64,000 bases of DNA from Acidobacteriota bacterium (GTDB lineage: Bacteria > Acidobacteriota > Vicinamibacteria > Vicinamibacterales > UBA2999). The position numbers and the translations under genes are program-made. Under the pieces are notes generated by a model. That model saw only the letters and a program-made list of their open reading frames with translations. It had not been told where the DNA came from and made no database searches. Shown piece after piece: positions 45,208 to 53,598 of this stretch. Location of the stretch: NCBI GenBank assembly GCA_947465645.1, contig CANIBQ010000009.1:33619-97618 (forward strand). The letters are read 5' to 3'. The number at the start of each line of letters is the position of its first letter. Positions within the stretch are counted from its first letter, which is position 1.

Positions 45208-48003
45208 ATGGCTGCAGGGACGCCCCGGCTCGGGGTATTCACGACCGATACGGCGCTCACCATCCGCACCTGGGATCCGATCCTCGCGGCGATGACCGGC
45301 ATGCCCGCCGAGAGTGTCACCGGGCGTCCGCTCAGGACCGTCATCCCCGATCTCGCCCAGCGCGACCTGGCCGTCCGCTTCGATCGCGTGCTGGCCACCG
45401 GCGTCGTCGAAGTGCTGACGCCGGCGTTCCACGGGCACCTGATCTCCTGCCCGCCGGCCGAGCCGTCGGCCCACTTCCCCACCATGCGGCAGCGCGCCAC
45501 GATCGCGCCGTTGCGTGACGAAGACGAGGCGATCGTCGGCGTGATTGTCACGGTCGAGGACCTCACCGCCCGGCTCGACCAGGAACGCGACCTCGCGGCC
45601 GGCCTGAAGAGCGAGGACCCTGCCACCCGCCTTGCCGCGGTGCAGGCAATCGACGCGGGTGCCCTCGGGGACGTCCGCCCGCTGACCAGCGCGCTGGGCG
45701 ATCGCGACTGGCGGGTGCGGCGCGCCGCCGCCGAGTCGCTGGCGCGCACCGGCGACGACGACATCGTCAGCTCGGTGCTGATCATGCTGCGCGACGATCA
45801 CCGGGATTTTTCGGTGCTGAGCAGCGCCCTCCACGTGCTCTCGATGAGCAACGTCGACACGGTCGGCCCGCTGATCGAGCTGCTCGACCATCCGGATATC
45901 GACCTCCGCACGCAGGCGGCGCTGCTGCTGGGACGCCAGCGAGATCCGCGGGTATCGCCCGCGCTCGTCCGCGCGCTGTCCGACGCTGATACCAACGTCC
46001 GCTTCCACACCATCGAGGCGCTCGGGCACCTGCGCGCCGCCGACGCCGTGGATCCCCTGCTGGCGATCGCCGAGTCGGGCGATTTCTTCCTCGCCTACCC
46101 CGCGCTCGACGCGCTCGCGCAGATCGGCGATCGGCGCATCGCCGCGCAGCTCGTGCCGCTGCTCGCCAGCGACGTGCTGAGAAATCCCGTCGCGGAAGCG
46201 CTCGGGCAGCTTGGCGACGAGCGCGCCGTCGCGCCGCTGGTCCGGCTGCTGGATCAACAGGACGCGCCGGTCGCGATCGTGGCGGAAGCGCTGGCCAGGA
46301 TCTACCAGCGTTACGACGACGACTATGGTGACGCGCTCCAGATCGCCGCCGACGTCGCCCGCGCCGTCACGCCGGCCGCGACCAGGAAGCTGATCGACGC
46401 CGCCGCGCAGGTGCAGGCCGAGTCGCTGCCGTCGCTCGCGCGCGTGCTCGGATGGCTGGAAGGCCCCGCGGTGCACAAGGCGATGGCGCTGCTGCTCGGG
46501 CACCAGAAGGCCCGGGCGGAGGTCGTCAAGGCGCTGGTCCGGTACGGGGCCGACGTCGTGGACCTCCTGATCCAGCAACTGGCCGCCGACGATCCCGAGA
46601 CGCGGCACGCGGCCGTTGTCGCCCTCGGGCGCATCGGCGATCGCCGCGCCACCGACGCGCTGGTGACGACGATGCTCGACGATGAGGCGCTGGTCCTGCC
46701 GGTCGCGACGGCGCTGGCGCGCATCGGCGACGGCCGCGCCTACGAGCCGCTGGTGGCGCTGATCGGGCATCCCGACCCGGCCGCCCGTCATGCGGTCGTG
46801 GCGGCGTTGAACTCGATTGGCCACGCCGACATGGGACCGCGCATGGCCAGGCTGCTGCGCGACCCGGACACCAACGTGCGCGAATCCGCGGTCCGCATCG
46901 CCGGGTACTTTGGCTATCCCGGGTGCGTCGAGGGGTTGCTGGCCTGCTGCCGGGACGAGGACGAGGGCATCCGGCGCGTGGCGTTGGAACACCTGCCTTT
47001 CGTCGAGGATGCGCCGGTGATCGGCGTGCTGGCGGGGGCCCTCGCCAGGGACACGCCGCGTGCCCGGGCCGGCGCGGTCCAGGCCCTCGCGCGGATCGAC
47101 GGTGCCGATGCCGACGAGCTGCTGATCGGCGCGATGGTCGATCAGGATCCGTGGGTGCGGTTCTTCGCTGCCAGGGGTGTCGGTCAGCGACGCCAGGCTG
47201 GAGCCGTGACGGTCCTCACCACGCTGGCCGCCCAGGACCCGGCGTACCACGTGCGCCTGAGCGCCGTCGAGGCGCTCGGACGGGTCGGGACGGTCGAGGC
47301 GATCCGGTGCCTCGCGACGCTCATCGACGGCTCCGATCGAGAGCTCGCGCACTCGGCGCTGCGCGCGTGCGGGTTGACGACGCATCCGGACGCGCTGCCG
47401 CTGCTCGAAAGCGCCCTGCGCCGCGAAGACCCGGAGGACCGCGCCGCCGCGGCTGAGGCGATCGCCACGCGCGACGGCACCGGGGCGATCGACGCCTTGC
47501 GCTGGACCGCCGCCGCCGATCCGGTCGCGTCGGTGTGGGAAACGGCAATCGACGGGCTCGGCGCGCTGGCGGCGAGACGCACCACCGGCTCCCCCGGTGC
47601 GATCGACGCGCTGGTCGCCGTCTCCGTGGATGCGAATCGGCGCGAGGCCTGCATCCGCGCACTCGCGTCGGTGCACCCGTCGGAGATCGATCGCGTGGCG
47701 GCCGGGCTCGAAAATCCCAGGGCAGACGCGCGATCCGCTGTCGTGACGGCGCTCGGCCGCATCCGGCATCCCCGCGCATCCCACTGGCTGCGTACGGCGC
47801 TCGACGACGCCGCGCCGGCGGTGAGGCTCTGCGCGATCGCCGCACTGAGCCGGCTTGGCAGCCGCGGCGCGGAGCGGCAGCTGGCGCGGCTGGCCGGCGC
47901 GGACCCGGAGACGTCGGTGCGGCGTGCCGCCGAAGCCGCGCTGCGGCCGTCGCGGCCGCCGCTCGATGACAGCCCCGGCATCGCGTCCGGGCGGTCCACC
48001 TAG
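45208..48003 (+). CDS. PAS-HEAT repeat protein of the chemosensory cluster
   Basis: 931 residues, soluble. Residues about 8-125 form a PAS domain (GVFTTDTALTIRTWDPILAAMTGM, VGVIVTVEDLTARL) with the unusual motif HGHLISCP at 75-82. From about 135 to 915 the chain is built of HEAT/PBS-lyase-type repeats of about 31 residues (VRRAAAESLARTGDDD, VRFHTIEALGHLRAAD, RHAAVVALGRIGDRRA, VRLSAVEALGRVGTVE), roughly 24 by spacing. HEAT solenoids bind proteins. It begins 6 bases after the MCP stop and ends 6 bases before cheR, so it is a core member of the pathway. I recall a HEAT-repeat partner in the Myxococcus Che7 system, but the PAS fusion is not familiar. Confidence 0.9.
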   Translation: MAAGTPRLGVFTTDTALTIRTWDPILAAMTGMPAESVTGRPLRTVIPDLAQRDLAVRFDRVLATGVVEVLTPAFHGHLISCPPAEPSAHFPTMRQRATIAPLRDEDEAIVGVIVTVEDLTARLDQERDLAAGLKSEDPATRLAAVQAIDAGALGDVRPLTSALGDRDWRVRRAAAESLARTGDDDIVSSVLIMLRDDHRDFSVLSSALHVLSMSNVDTVGPLIELLDHPDIDLRTQAALLLGRQRDPRVSPALVRALSDADTNVRFHTIEALGHLRAADAVDPLLAIAESGDFFLAYPALDALAQIGDRRIAAQLVPLLASDVLRNPVAEALGQLGDERAVAPLVRLLDQQDAPVAIVAEALARIYQRYDDDYGDALQIAADVARAVTPAATRKLIDAAAQVQAESLPSLARVLGWLEGPAVHKAMALLLGHQKARAEVVKALVRYGADVVDLLIQQLAADDPETRHAAVVALGRIGDRRATDALVTTMLDDEALVLPVATALARIGDGRAYEPLVALIGHPDPAARHAVVAALNSIGHADMGPRMARLLRDPDTNVRESAVRIAGYFGYPGCVEGLLACCRDEDEGIRRVALEHLPFVEDAPVIGVLAGALARDTPRARAGAVQALARIDGADADELLIGAMVDQDPWVRFFAARGVGQRRQAGAVTVLTTLAAQDPAYHVRLSAVEALGRVGTVEAIRCLATLIDGSDRELAHSALRACGLTTHPDALPLLESALRREDPEDRAAAAEAIATRDGTGAIDALRWTAAADPVASVWETAIDGLGALAARRTTGSPGAIDALVAVSVDANRREACIRALASVHPSEIDRVAAGLENPRADARSAVVTALGRIRHPRASHWLRTALDDAAPAVRLCAIAALSRLGSRGAERQLARLAGADPETSVRRAAEAALRPSRPPLDDSPGIASGRST

Positions 48004-48009
48004 AGCGCC

Positions 48010-48849
48010 ATGCGCTTCGAGGGAGATACCCTGTCGGTGCCGAAGGGCGCCGACGCGCTGCTTCGCGATCTCGTGCACGAGCGTCTCGGGTTGCATTACG
48101 ACGGCCCGCGTCACGATCAACTGCTCGAACGCCTGGCGCCGCTGGTGCTGGAGCGGGGCTTCCAGTCGTATCTCGACTATTACTACCTGCTGAAGTACGA
48201 CGAGGAAGGGGCGACTGAGTGGCCCCGGGTCATGAATGCGTTGTCGGTACCGGAGACATATTTCTGGCGGGAGGCGGACCAGTTCCGCGCGCTGACCGAG
48301 CACATCCTGCCCGCCCTGGCCGCGCGCTGGACCAGCGGGGTCGTGCGAATCTGGAGCGTGCCCTGCGCGTCAGGCGAGGAGCCGCTCAGCATCGCGATGG
48401 CGCTCAACGAGACGGGGTGGTTCACGCGGCTGCCGATCGAGATTCACGGGAGCGACGCCAGCGAAGCGGCGCTCGCGAAGGCGCGGGCGGGCCGCTACCG
48501 GGAGCGCGCGTTCAGGGCCCTGGCCCCGGACATGCGGGAGAAATACTTCACCAGGGATGGCGACACCTGGGTGGTCGCGCCTGAGCTCTGCCGCCGCGTA
48601 CAGTGGAGCCTGGTGAACCTGGCGTCGGAGGAGCAGGTGCGGCCGCGGGCCTCGGCCCCGGTGATCTTCTGCCGCAACGTGTTTATCTATTTCTCGGACC
48701 GCAGCATCCGGCGCACGGTGCGGGTCATGGCAGAGGCGATGCCGCCGGGCGGCTACCTCTGCGTCGGAGCCTCGGAGTCGCTGCTGCAGGTGACCGACGC
48801 CTTCGAGCTCGACCAGATGGGCAGCGCGTTCGTTTACGTGAGGCGATGA
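48010..48849 (+). CDS. cheR: Chemotaxis protein methyltransferase CheR
   Basis: 279 residues. The N-terminal all-helical domain (about 10-75, LHYDGPRHDQLLERLAPLVLERGF) is followed by the SAM-binding domain: NALSVPETYFWREADQF, IWSVPCASGEEPLSIAMAL (nucleotide-binding loop), IHGSDASEAALAKARAGRY, VIFCRNVFIYFS and GGYLCVGASESL. It methylates glutamates of the MCP for adaptation. No tetratricopeptide extension. A fold-back heptamer repeat separates it from cheB. Confidence 0.95.
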   Translation: MRFEGDTLSVPKGADALLRDLVHERLGLHYDGPRHDQLLERLAPLVLERGFQSYLDYYYLLKYDEEGATEWPRVMNALSVPETYFWREADQFRALTEHILPALAARWTSGVVRIWSVPCASGEEPLSIAMALNETGWFTRLPIEIHGSDASEAALAKARAGRYRERAFRALAPDMREKYFTRDGDTWVVAPELCRRVQWSLVNLASEEQVRPRASAPVIFCRNVFIYFSDRSIRRTVRVMAEAMPPGGYLCVGASESLLQVTDAFELDQMGSAFVYVRR

Positions 48850-48865
48850 GTACTCAGAACCGTGT

Positions 48866-49004
48866 AGGTAAAAGGTAAAAGGGCAAAGGGCAAAGGTAAA
48901 AGGGCAAAGGGCAAAGGGCAAAGGGCAAAGGGTAGATGCTGCACGAGCATTGTTTGACCTTTAACCTTTAACCTTTAACCTTTGACCTTTGACCTTTGAC
49001 CTAC
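48866..49004. repeat. Period-7 fold-back repeat between cheR and cheB
   Basis: The left arm (48866-48934) has about ten 7-base units (AGGTAAA, AGGGCAA variants). The right arm (48952-49004) has about seven complementary units (AACCTTT, GACCTTT). Between them ATGCT-GCACG-AGCAT forms the hairpin tip. It lies inside the chemosensory operon, 14 bases before the cheB start, and could reduce or tune downstream expression. Confidence 0.9.
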
Positions 49005-49018
49005 AAGAGGCCGTTTAG

Positions 49019-50056
49019 ATGACAGATCGCAAGCTGCGGGTCCTGGTGGTGGACGACTCGGCGTACGTCAGGAAGGTCGTCAGCCAGATGCTGGCGTCGC
49101 AGGACAACATCGAGGTGGTCGGCACCGCGCGCGACGGCGCGGAGGCGCTCGATCAGGTCGAGCGGCTCAAGCCCGATGTCGTGACCTGTGACCTGATCAT
49201 GCCCGGCACCGACGGCGTCGGATTCATCGAGGCGCAGATGCGGCGGCGGCCGATCCCGATCGTCGTGATCAGCATCGCCAACGAGGCCGGCGAGCGCGTG
49301 CTGGCGGCGCTCGATGCGGGCGCCGTCGACTTCATCCAGAAGCCGACCGCCCTGGCCACCGAAAAGCTGCTGGACATGAGCCGCGAGCTGGGGGAAAAGA
49401 TCACCGTGGCGGCGGGCGCGTCGATGGCCCGCCCGGCCGAGGCCTCGGCCCCGAGGGCGGTGCTGCCGGCGCCTAAGACGGCGCGGGCGGTGGACATCGT
49501 CGTACTGGGCATCTCGACCGGCGGACCGCAGGCGCTGCGCTACCTGGTGCCGCAGCTCCCCGCCGACTGTCCCGTGCCGATTGTGGTGGTGATGCACATG
49601 CCGTTCGGGTATACCGAGATGTACGCGGAGAAGCTCAACGAGATGACCGGGTTGACGGTCACCGAGGCACGGGAAGGCGCGCCGGTCCGCCCCTGTTCGA
49701 TCGTGATCGCCCAGGCGGGCCGCCACCTGTCGTTCGAGCGCCGTCCGGACGGCGAGGTGGTATGTCATCTCGACATCCGCCCGCTCGATACGCTGCACCG
49801 GCCGTCGGTGGACGTCATGTTTCAGTCGGCAGCCGAGACCTACGGCGCGCGGGTGCTGGGCGTGGTCATGACCGGAATGGGCTCGGACGGCCGCGACGGG
49901 TCCGCGTGGATCAAGGCGAATGGCGGTACCATCCTGACCGAGAGCGAGGAAAGCTGCGTGGTCTACGGGATGCCCCGATCAGTCATCGAGTCCGGCCTGA
50001 GCGACCAGACGGTTCCGCTCAACCGGATGGCTGCTGCGATCCTGGAGTCGATATGA
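49019..50056 (+). CDS. cheB: Chemotaxis glutamate methylesterase CheB
   Basis: 345 residues. The receiver domain (1-125) has the phospho-acceptor Asp58 in VVTCDLIMPGTDG and Lys in FIQKPT. A linker leads to the esterase domain (about 158-340) with catalytic Ser166 in GISTGGPQAL, His in VVVMHMPFGYTEMYAEKL and Asp in VVMTGMGSDGRDG. It removes methyl groups (and deamidates glutamines) on the MCP when phosphorylated by CheA. The start ATG has GAGG 8 bases upstream, just after the repeat. It overlaps the next receiver gene by ATGA. Confidence 0.95.
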   Translation: MTDRKLRVLVVDDSAYVRKVVSQMLASQDNIEVVGTARDGAEALDQVERLKPDVVTCDLIMPGTDGVGFIEAQMRRRPIPIVVISIANEAGERVLAALDAGAVDFIQKPTALATEKLLDMSRELGEKITVAAGASMARPAEASAPRAVLPAPKTARAVDIVVLGISTGGPQALRYLVPQLPADCPVPIVVVMHMPFGYTEMYAEKLNEMTGLTVTEAREGAPVRPCSIVIAQAGRHLSFERRPDGEVVCHLDIRPLDTLHRPSVDVMFQSAAETYGARVLGVVMTGMGSDGRDGSAWIKANGGTILTESEESCVVYGMPRSVIESGLSDQTVPLNRMAAAILESI

Positions 50057-50424
50057 GTGCGAAAATACTCGTCGTGGACGATTCAGCGCTCGCCCGCCGC
50101 CGCATGCGCGAGATCCTCGAGTCGAGCGGACACCAGGTGCTCGAAGCCGAGGAAGGGATGGCCGCGATCGAGAAATTCTTCCTCGAGAAACCCGATCTGG
50201 TGCTCCTCGACCTGGTGATGAAAGGGATGTACGGCCTGGATGTGCTCGCCAAGATCCGCGCGCTGGACCCCCACGCCAAGGTGATCGTCATCTCCGCCGA
50301 CGTCCAGACCTCGTCCCAGGACCTGGCGGTGAGCGGCGGCGCCAGCCGGTTTCTCACCAAGCCCCCCGACCGCGACGAGCTGCTCACGGCGGTGAGGGAC
50401 GTCCTCGCGGATTCTCGCGCATGA
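50053..50424 (+). CDS. CheY-like response regulator
   Basis: 123 residues from ATG 50053 (ATGA overlap with cheB). A stand-alone receiver domain: LVVDDSALARRRM, Asp in LVLLDLVMKGMYG (about residue 52), VIVISADVQT with Ser in place of the usual Thr, and Lys in FLTKPPDRDEL. It is the second single receiver of the cluster and is directly coupled to the CheC-like phosphatase gene by another ATGA overlap, making it the likely phosphatase substrate. Confidence 0.92.
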   Translation: MSAKILVVDDSALARRRMREILESSGHQVLEAEEGMAAIEKFFLEKPDLVLLDLVMKGMYGLDVLAKIRALDPHAKVIVISADVQTSSQDLAVSGGASRFLTKPPDRDELLTAVRDVLADSRA

Positions 50425-51023
50425 AACTCACGGCGGTTCAACAGGACGCGCTCGTCGAGCTGATCAACATCGGCTTCGGCCGCGCCGGCGCGTCGCTCTC
50501 GAAGCTGACCGGACACCGGGTCACCCTTCAGGCCCCCGAGGTGAACGTCTACGCGATCGAAGACCTCGCGAAAGCGCTCGAAGGCACCGTCGAGGGCGAC
50601 ATCGCCACCGTCCACCAGCTCTTCAGCGGAGCGGTGGCCGGTGACGCGCTGATGATCCTCGACCATCGGAGCGCCGGCATCCTCAAGCAGCTGCTCACCG
50701 ACGAGGCGCCGCTGCCGCTGGCCGTCGACGCCTCCGCCAGGGAAGTCGTCACCGAGGTGGGCAACATCCTCCTCAACGCCTGCCTGGGGACCTTCGGCAA
50801 CCTGCTGAAGGTGCAGGTCTCCTTCTCGGTGCCGCGCCTCGACCTCGACACGCTCGACGGCGTGTTGCAGTCGCTGATCGTCGAGCAGCAGGAGCTGCAG
50901 TACGCGCTGGTGGTCCACGCGGCGTTCAACCTGCGCGACAGCGAGGTCACCGGCTTCATGGTGATCGTCCTGGGGGTGGCCTCGATGGATCGACTCATCC
51001 GGGCGGTCGAGGACTGGGCGTAG
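50421..51023 (+). CDS. cheC: CheC-like CheY-P phosphatase
   Basis: 200 residues from ATG 50421. Two phosphatase-type helices are present with the E-x-x-N pattern: ELINIGFGRAGASLSKLTG (about 13-31) and EVGNILLNACLGTFGNLL (about 112-129). These match CheC/CheX/FliY-class enzymes that dephosphorylate CheY. No CheD gene, the usual CheC partner, is visible nearby. Overlap with the preceding receiver gene suggests the two proteins act together. Confidence 0.88.
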   Translation: MKLTAVQQDALVELINIGFGRAGASLSKLTGHRVTLQAPEVNVYAIEDLAKALEGTVEGDIATVHQLFSGAVAGDALMILDHRSAGILKQLLTDEAPLPLAVDASAREVVTEVGNILLNACLGTFGNLLKVQVSFSVPRLDLDTLDGVLQSLIVEQQELQYALVVHAAFNLRDSEVTGFMVIVLGVASMDRLIRAVEDWA

Positions 51024-51031
51024 GCACACCC

Positions 51032-52639
51032 GTGTCACAGAACCATGCCGTCTCGCCGCTGAGCGCCACGGCCCTCGCCCGCTGGCTCGACGAGTACGTC
51101 GTTGCCGGCGTGATCGTGACCGATGCCGCGCTGGTGATCCGCTCGTGGAACCAGTGGATGCAGCGCCATACCGGCGTGCCCGCGTCCGAGGCGGTCGGCC
51201 GCCCGCTGTTCGAGGTCTGCCCGGAGCTGGTGGCGCGCAACTTCGCGCCGTACTTCCGGGACGCGCTCGACGGCCAGGTCCAGGTCGTGTCGCAGAGCCT
51301 GCACAACCATCTGATTGCGTGTCCGGCGAAAGTCCTCGGCGTGCCGGGACTGATGCCGCAGAGCTGTCGCATCGTGCCGCTGCTGGAGGACGGCGTGGTG
51401 GTCGGCACGCTGACCTCGATCCAGGATGTGACCGATCGGGTCAACACCGAGGACGCGCTGCGCCGGCAATACGACGCCAGCGAGAGCGCGCGCCGCGCCG
51501 CCGAGGAAGCGTCGAACACCAAGGACGCGTTCCTCGCGACGCTCTCCCACGAACTGCGCAACCCGATCAACGCCGTGATCGGCTGGACCCGCATGCTGAT
51601 GAGCCGCGGCGCCCCCGAGCACGCGATCGAGGTCATCGACCGGAACGCCAGCCTGATGATGCGGATGGTTGACGACATGCTCGACGTCGCCCGGATCCTG
51701 ACTGGCAAGCTGAGCCTGGACGCGCAGCCCACCGATCTGCTGCAGGTGGTGATGGCCGCGGTGGACGTCGTCCGTCCAGCGGCGGACGAGCGCCGCATCG
51801 CGATCGAGATCCTGCCGCAGGGCGACATTCCCCCCTTTGACGCCGACGCCGTCCGGTTGCAACAGGTCTTCCTGAACCTGCTGCAGAACGCCGTGAAGTT
51901 CAGCAGCTCCGGCGGACGGATCACCGTCCGCGTCGCGAGCGGTGATTCGCGGGCGGTCGTGTCGATCAGCGACACCGGCCAGGGGATCTCGCCCGACTTC
52001 CTGCCGTACGTGTTCGAGCGGTTCCGGCAGGCCGATGCCTCGGCGACACGCCGTCACGGCGGCCTCGGCCTGGGGCTGGCGCTGGTGCGGCAGCTGGTGG
52101 AGCTGCACGGCGGCAGCGTGCGGGCGCACAGCGATGGGATCGGGCACGGGGCGACATTCGAGGTGTCGCTCCCCCTTTTCCACGGACACCATGTCGCTGC
52201 CGATCCCGCCGGCGTGACGACCGCGGTGATCGCCAACGCCCTGCACGGCACCTGCGTGATGGTCGTCGACGACAACGACGACATCCGCGGCGTCGTCGTC
52301 GCGGCGCTGTCACAGCATGGGGCGCGGGTGGTGGAAGCGTCCTCCGTGTCAGAGGCGATGCATGCCCTGAACGCGGCCGGCGAGTCGCCGCCCCAGGTCA
52401 TCGTGGCGGACATTGCGATGCCGGAGCAGGATGGCTACGCGCTGCTCGGCCAGATCCGGGCGCTCCCGGACGCAGCGGGTAAGGCGCCGGTGATTGCCCT
52501 GACCGGCTTCGTTGCGCCCGAGGAGCGATCGCGCCTGCTCGACTACGGTTTCGACGCGTTCGTGTCGAAGCCGTTCACGCCCGACGCGCTCGCGGCGGTG
52601 GTGGCCACCATGGCGCTCCGCGCTCCCTCCCGGCCATAG
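51032..52639 (+). CDS. Hybrid sensor histidine kinase (PAS-HisKA-HATPase-REC)
   Basis: 535 residues from GTG 51032, soluble. The PAS domain (about 22-138) contains HNHLIACP at 91-98, closely matching the PAS of the PAS-HEAT protein. A short coiled coil leads to HisKA with His173 in FLATLSHELRNPINAVIGW, then HATPase (NLLQNAVKFS, ISDTGQGIS, GLGLALVRQLVELHGG). The C-terminal receiver has VMVVDDNDD, Asp in VIVADIAMPEQDGY and Lys in FVSKPFTP. It would autophosphorylate on His173 and shuttle phosphate to its own receiver. It lies 8 bases after cheC and is the last gene of the cluster. Confidence 0.92.
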   Translation: MSQNHAVSPLSATALARWLDEYVVAGVIVTDAALVIRSWNQWMQRHTGVPASEAVGRPLFEVCPELVARNFAPYFRDALDGQVQVVSQSLHNHLIACPAKVLGVPGLMPQSCRIVPLLEDGVVVGTLTSIQDVTDRVNTEDALRRQYDASESARRAAEEASNTKDAFLATLSHELRNPINAVIGWTRMLMSRGAPEHAIEVIDRNASLMMRMVDDMLDVARILTGKLSLDAQPTDLLQVVMAAVDVVRPAADERRIAIEILPQGDIPPFDADAVRLQQVFLNLLQNAVKFSSSGGRITVRVASGDSRAVVSISDTGQGISPDFLPYVFERFRQADASATRRHGGLGLGLALVRQLVELHGGSVRAHSDGIGHGATFEVSLPLFHGHHVAADPAGVTTAVIANALHGTCVMVVDDNDDIRGVVVAALSQHGARVVEASSVSEAMHALNAAGESPPQVIVADIAMPEQDGYALLGQIRALPDAAGKAPVIALTGFVAPEERSRLLDYGFDAFVSKPFTPDALAAVVATMALRAPSRP

Positions 52640-52686
52640 ATCGGCCGCGACTTTCTTTGCACTGACTTTCTTTACAATGGGTCTAC

Positions 52687-52763
52687 GCGCCCGTAGCTCA
52701 GTTGGATAGAGCACCGGCCTTCTAAGCCGGGGGTCGAAGGTTCGAGTCCTTCCGGGCGCGCCA
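52687..52763 (+). tRNA. tRNA-Arg (anticodon TCT)
   Basis: 77 bases with CCA encoded. Acceptor arms GCGCCCG / CGGGCGC; anticodon stem CCGGC / GCCGG around loop CTTCTAA with anticodon TCT at 52721-52723; TpsiC arm AGGTTCGAGTCCTT region intact. TACAAT at 52673-52678 is a plausible -10 box. It reads AGA codons, rare in this GC-rich DNA. It is the probable integration site of the element that follows. Confidence 0.95.
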
Positions 52764-52941
52764 TTTCCTAAAGAATTCGCGGATTTCGTTCGCCAGAATA
52801 TTTGAAGGCGAACGTTCATCGAAAAGAATGACCGGTCTCGCGAGTGTGCGCCACATTCCTGCGAATTCGCGATCATCGATTCTGCGCCTAATTCACGACA
52901 TTCAGAATCAGGCCACATCTGAGTCATCAGCGAAAGGGATG

Positions 52942-52975
52942 GCGACCTCCGGTCATGGAGGCCGGAGGTCGCTTT
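52942..52975 (+). terminator. Hairpin upstream of the HTH gene
   Basis: Perfect 11-base arms GCGACCTCCGG (52942-52952) and CCGGAGGTCGC (52962-52972) with a 9-base loop, followed by TTTA. It is terminator-like, about 180 bases after tRNA-Arg, and could end tRNA or element transcripts or attenuate the HTH gene. A short reading frame starting in the loop is why the later start was chosen for that gene. Confidence 0.5.
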
Positions 52976-53011
52976 ACGACCGCCGCGACCAATGGCATCG
53001 TGTGCGCAGCG

Positions 53012-53575
53012 ATGAACGAGCTTCGCGAGCTGCGTCGAGCGATCGGACTGGGACAACGCGAGTTCGCCGCGCTCCTGTCGATTCCGCTCGAGACCTTCCG
53101 GCCATGGGATAGCGGGCGTCGCGTCGTCTCCGTCGCAGTGCTGCAGTGTGCCCGCGACGCGGTCGCCGATCATCAGCGACAGCACGAGCAGTTGCCACTC
53201 GACCAGTTGGCCAAGGAACTCCACGTCCGCACGTTGCAGGCCGCCGTCCGGACCGGCCGACTCGACGCGCACTTCTCCGTCAAATCCGTGTTTGGTCGCC
53301 CTCGGCGTTTGGCCACGCGCGCCGCCGCCGAGCGATTCATGGCTCTCCACTACCGCTGCTTCGCCGGGCAACAGGTCTGTCCAGCTCCCCTGCCGACGGT
53401 CCCGAACAACTACGACCAGCGACTGCGGGCGCTTCGTCGTCGGCTCCGACTCACGCAAGACGGTCTAGCCCGACGCATCGGCGCCGCTGGCAAGGCCGTC
53501 ATCTATCAATGGGAGTCGAGAAAACGAACGCCCTCACCGGTGCTCTGGCAGAAGATTCCAGTGCTCGAACGATAG
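53012..53575 (+). CDS. Protein with two XRE-type helix-turn-helix domains
   Basis: 187 residues from ATG 53012; an in-frame start at 52955 lies within a hairpin and is less likely. The N-terminal HTH (about 1-50, LRELRRAIGLGQREFAALLSIPLETFRPWDSG) and C-terminal HTH (about 132-185, LRALRRRLRLTQDGLARRIGAAGKAVIYQWES) are both XRE-like. The middle (QLAKELHVRTLQAAVRTGRL) resembles a third, excisionase-like helix-turn-helix. It is probably a DNA-binding regulator of the tRNA-linked element. No partner is assigned. Confidence 0.72.
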   Translation: MNELRELRRAIGLGQREFAALLSIPLETFRPWDSGRRVVSVAVLQCARDAVADHQRQHEQLPLDQLAKELHVRTLQAAVRTGRLDAHFSVKSVFGRPRRLATRAAAERFMALHYRCFAGQQVCPAPLPTVPNNYDQRLRALRRRLRLTQDGLARRIGAAGKAVIYQWESRKRTPSPVLWQKIPVLER

Positions 53576-53598
53576 TGGCCCAGTAGTAGTCTCTCCGC

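Noticed and set aside
43678..48303. A 1541-codon open frame on the minus strand
   Set aside because: It is antisense to the MCP and PAS-HEAT genes, whose GC-rich third positions keep the opposite frame open; it has no recognisable domain, whereas the plus strand has clear ones.
52349..53458. Minus-strand frame containing GAPGRTRTFDPRL and a second one at 54806-55066
   Set aside because: This peptide is the well-known antisense translation of tRNA-Arg and does not represent a protein.
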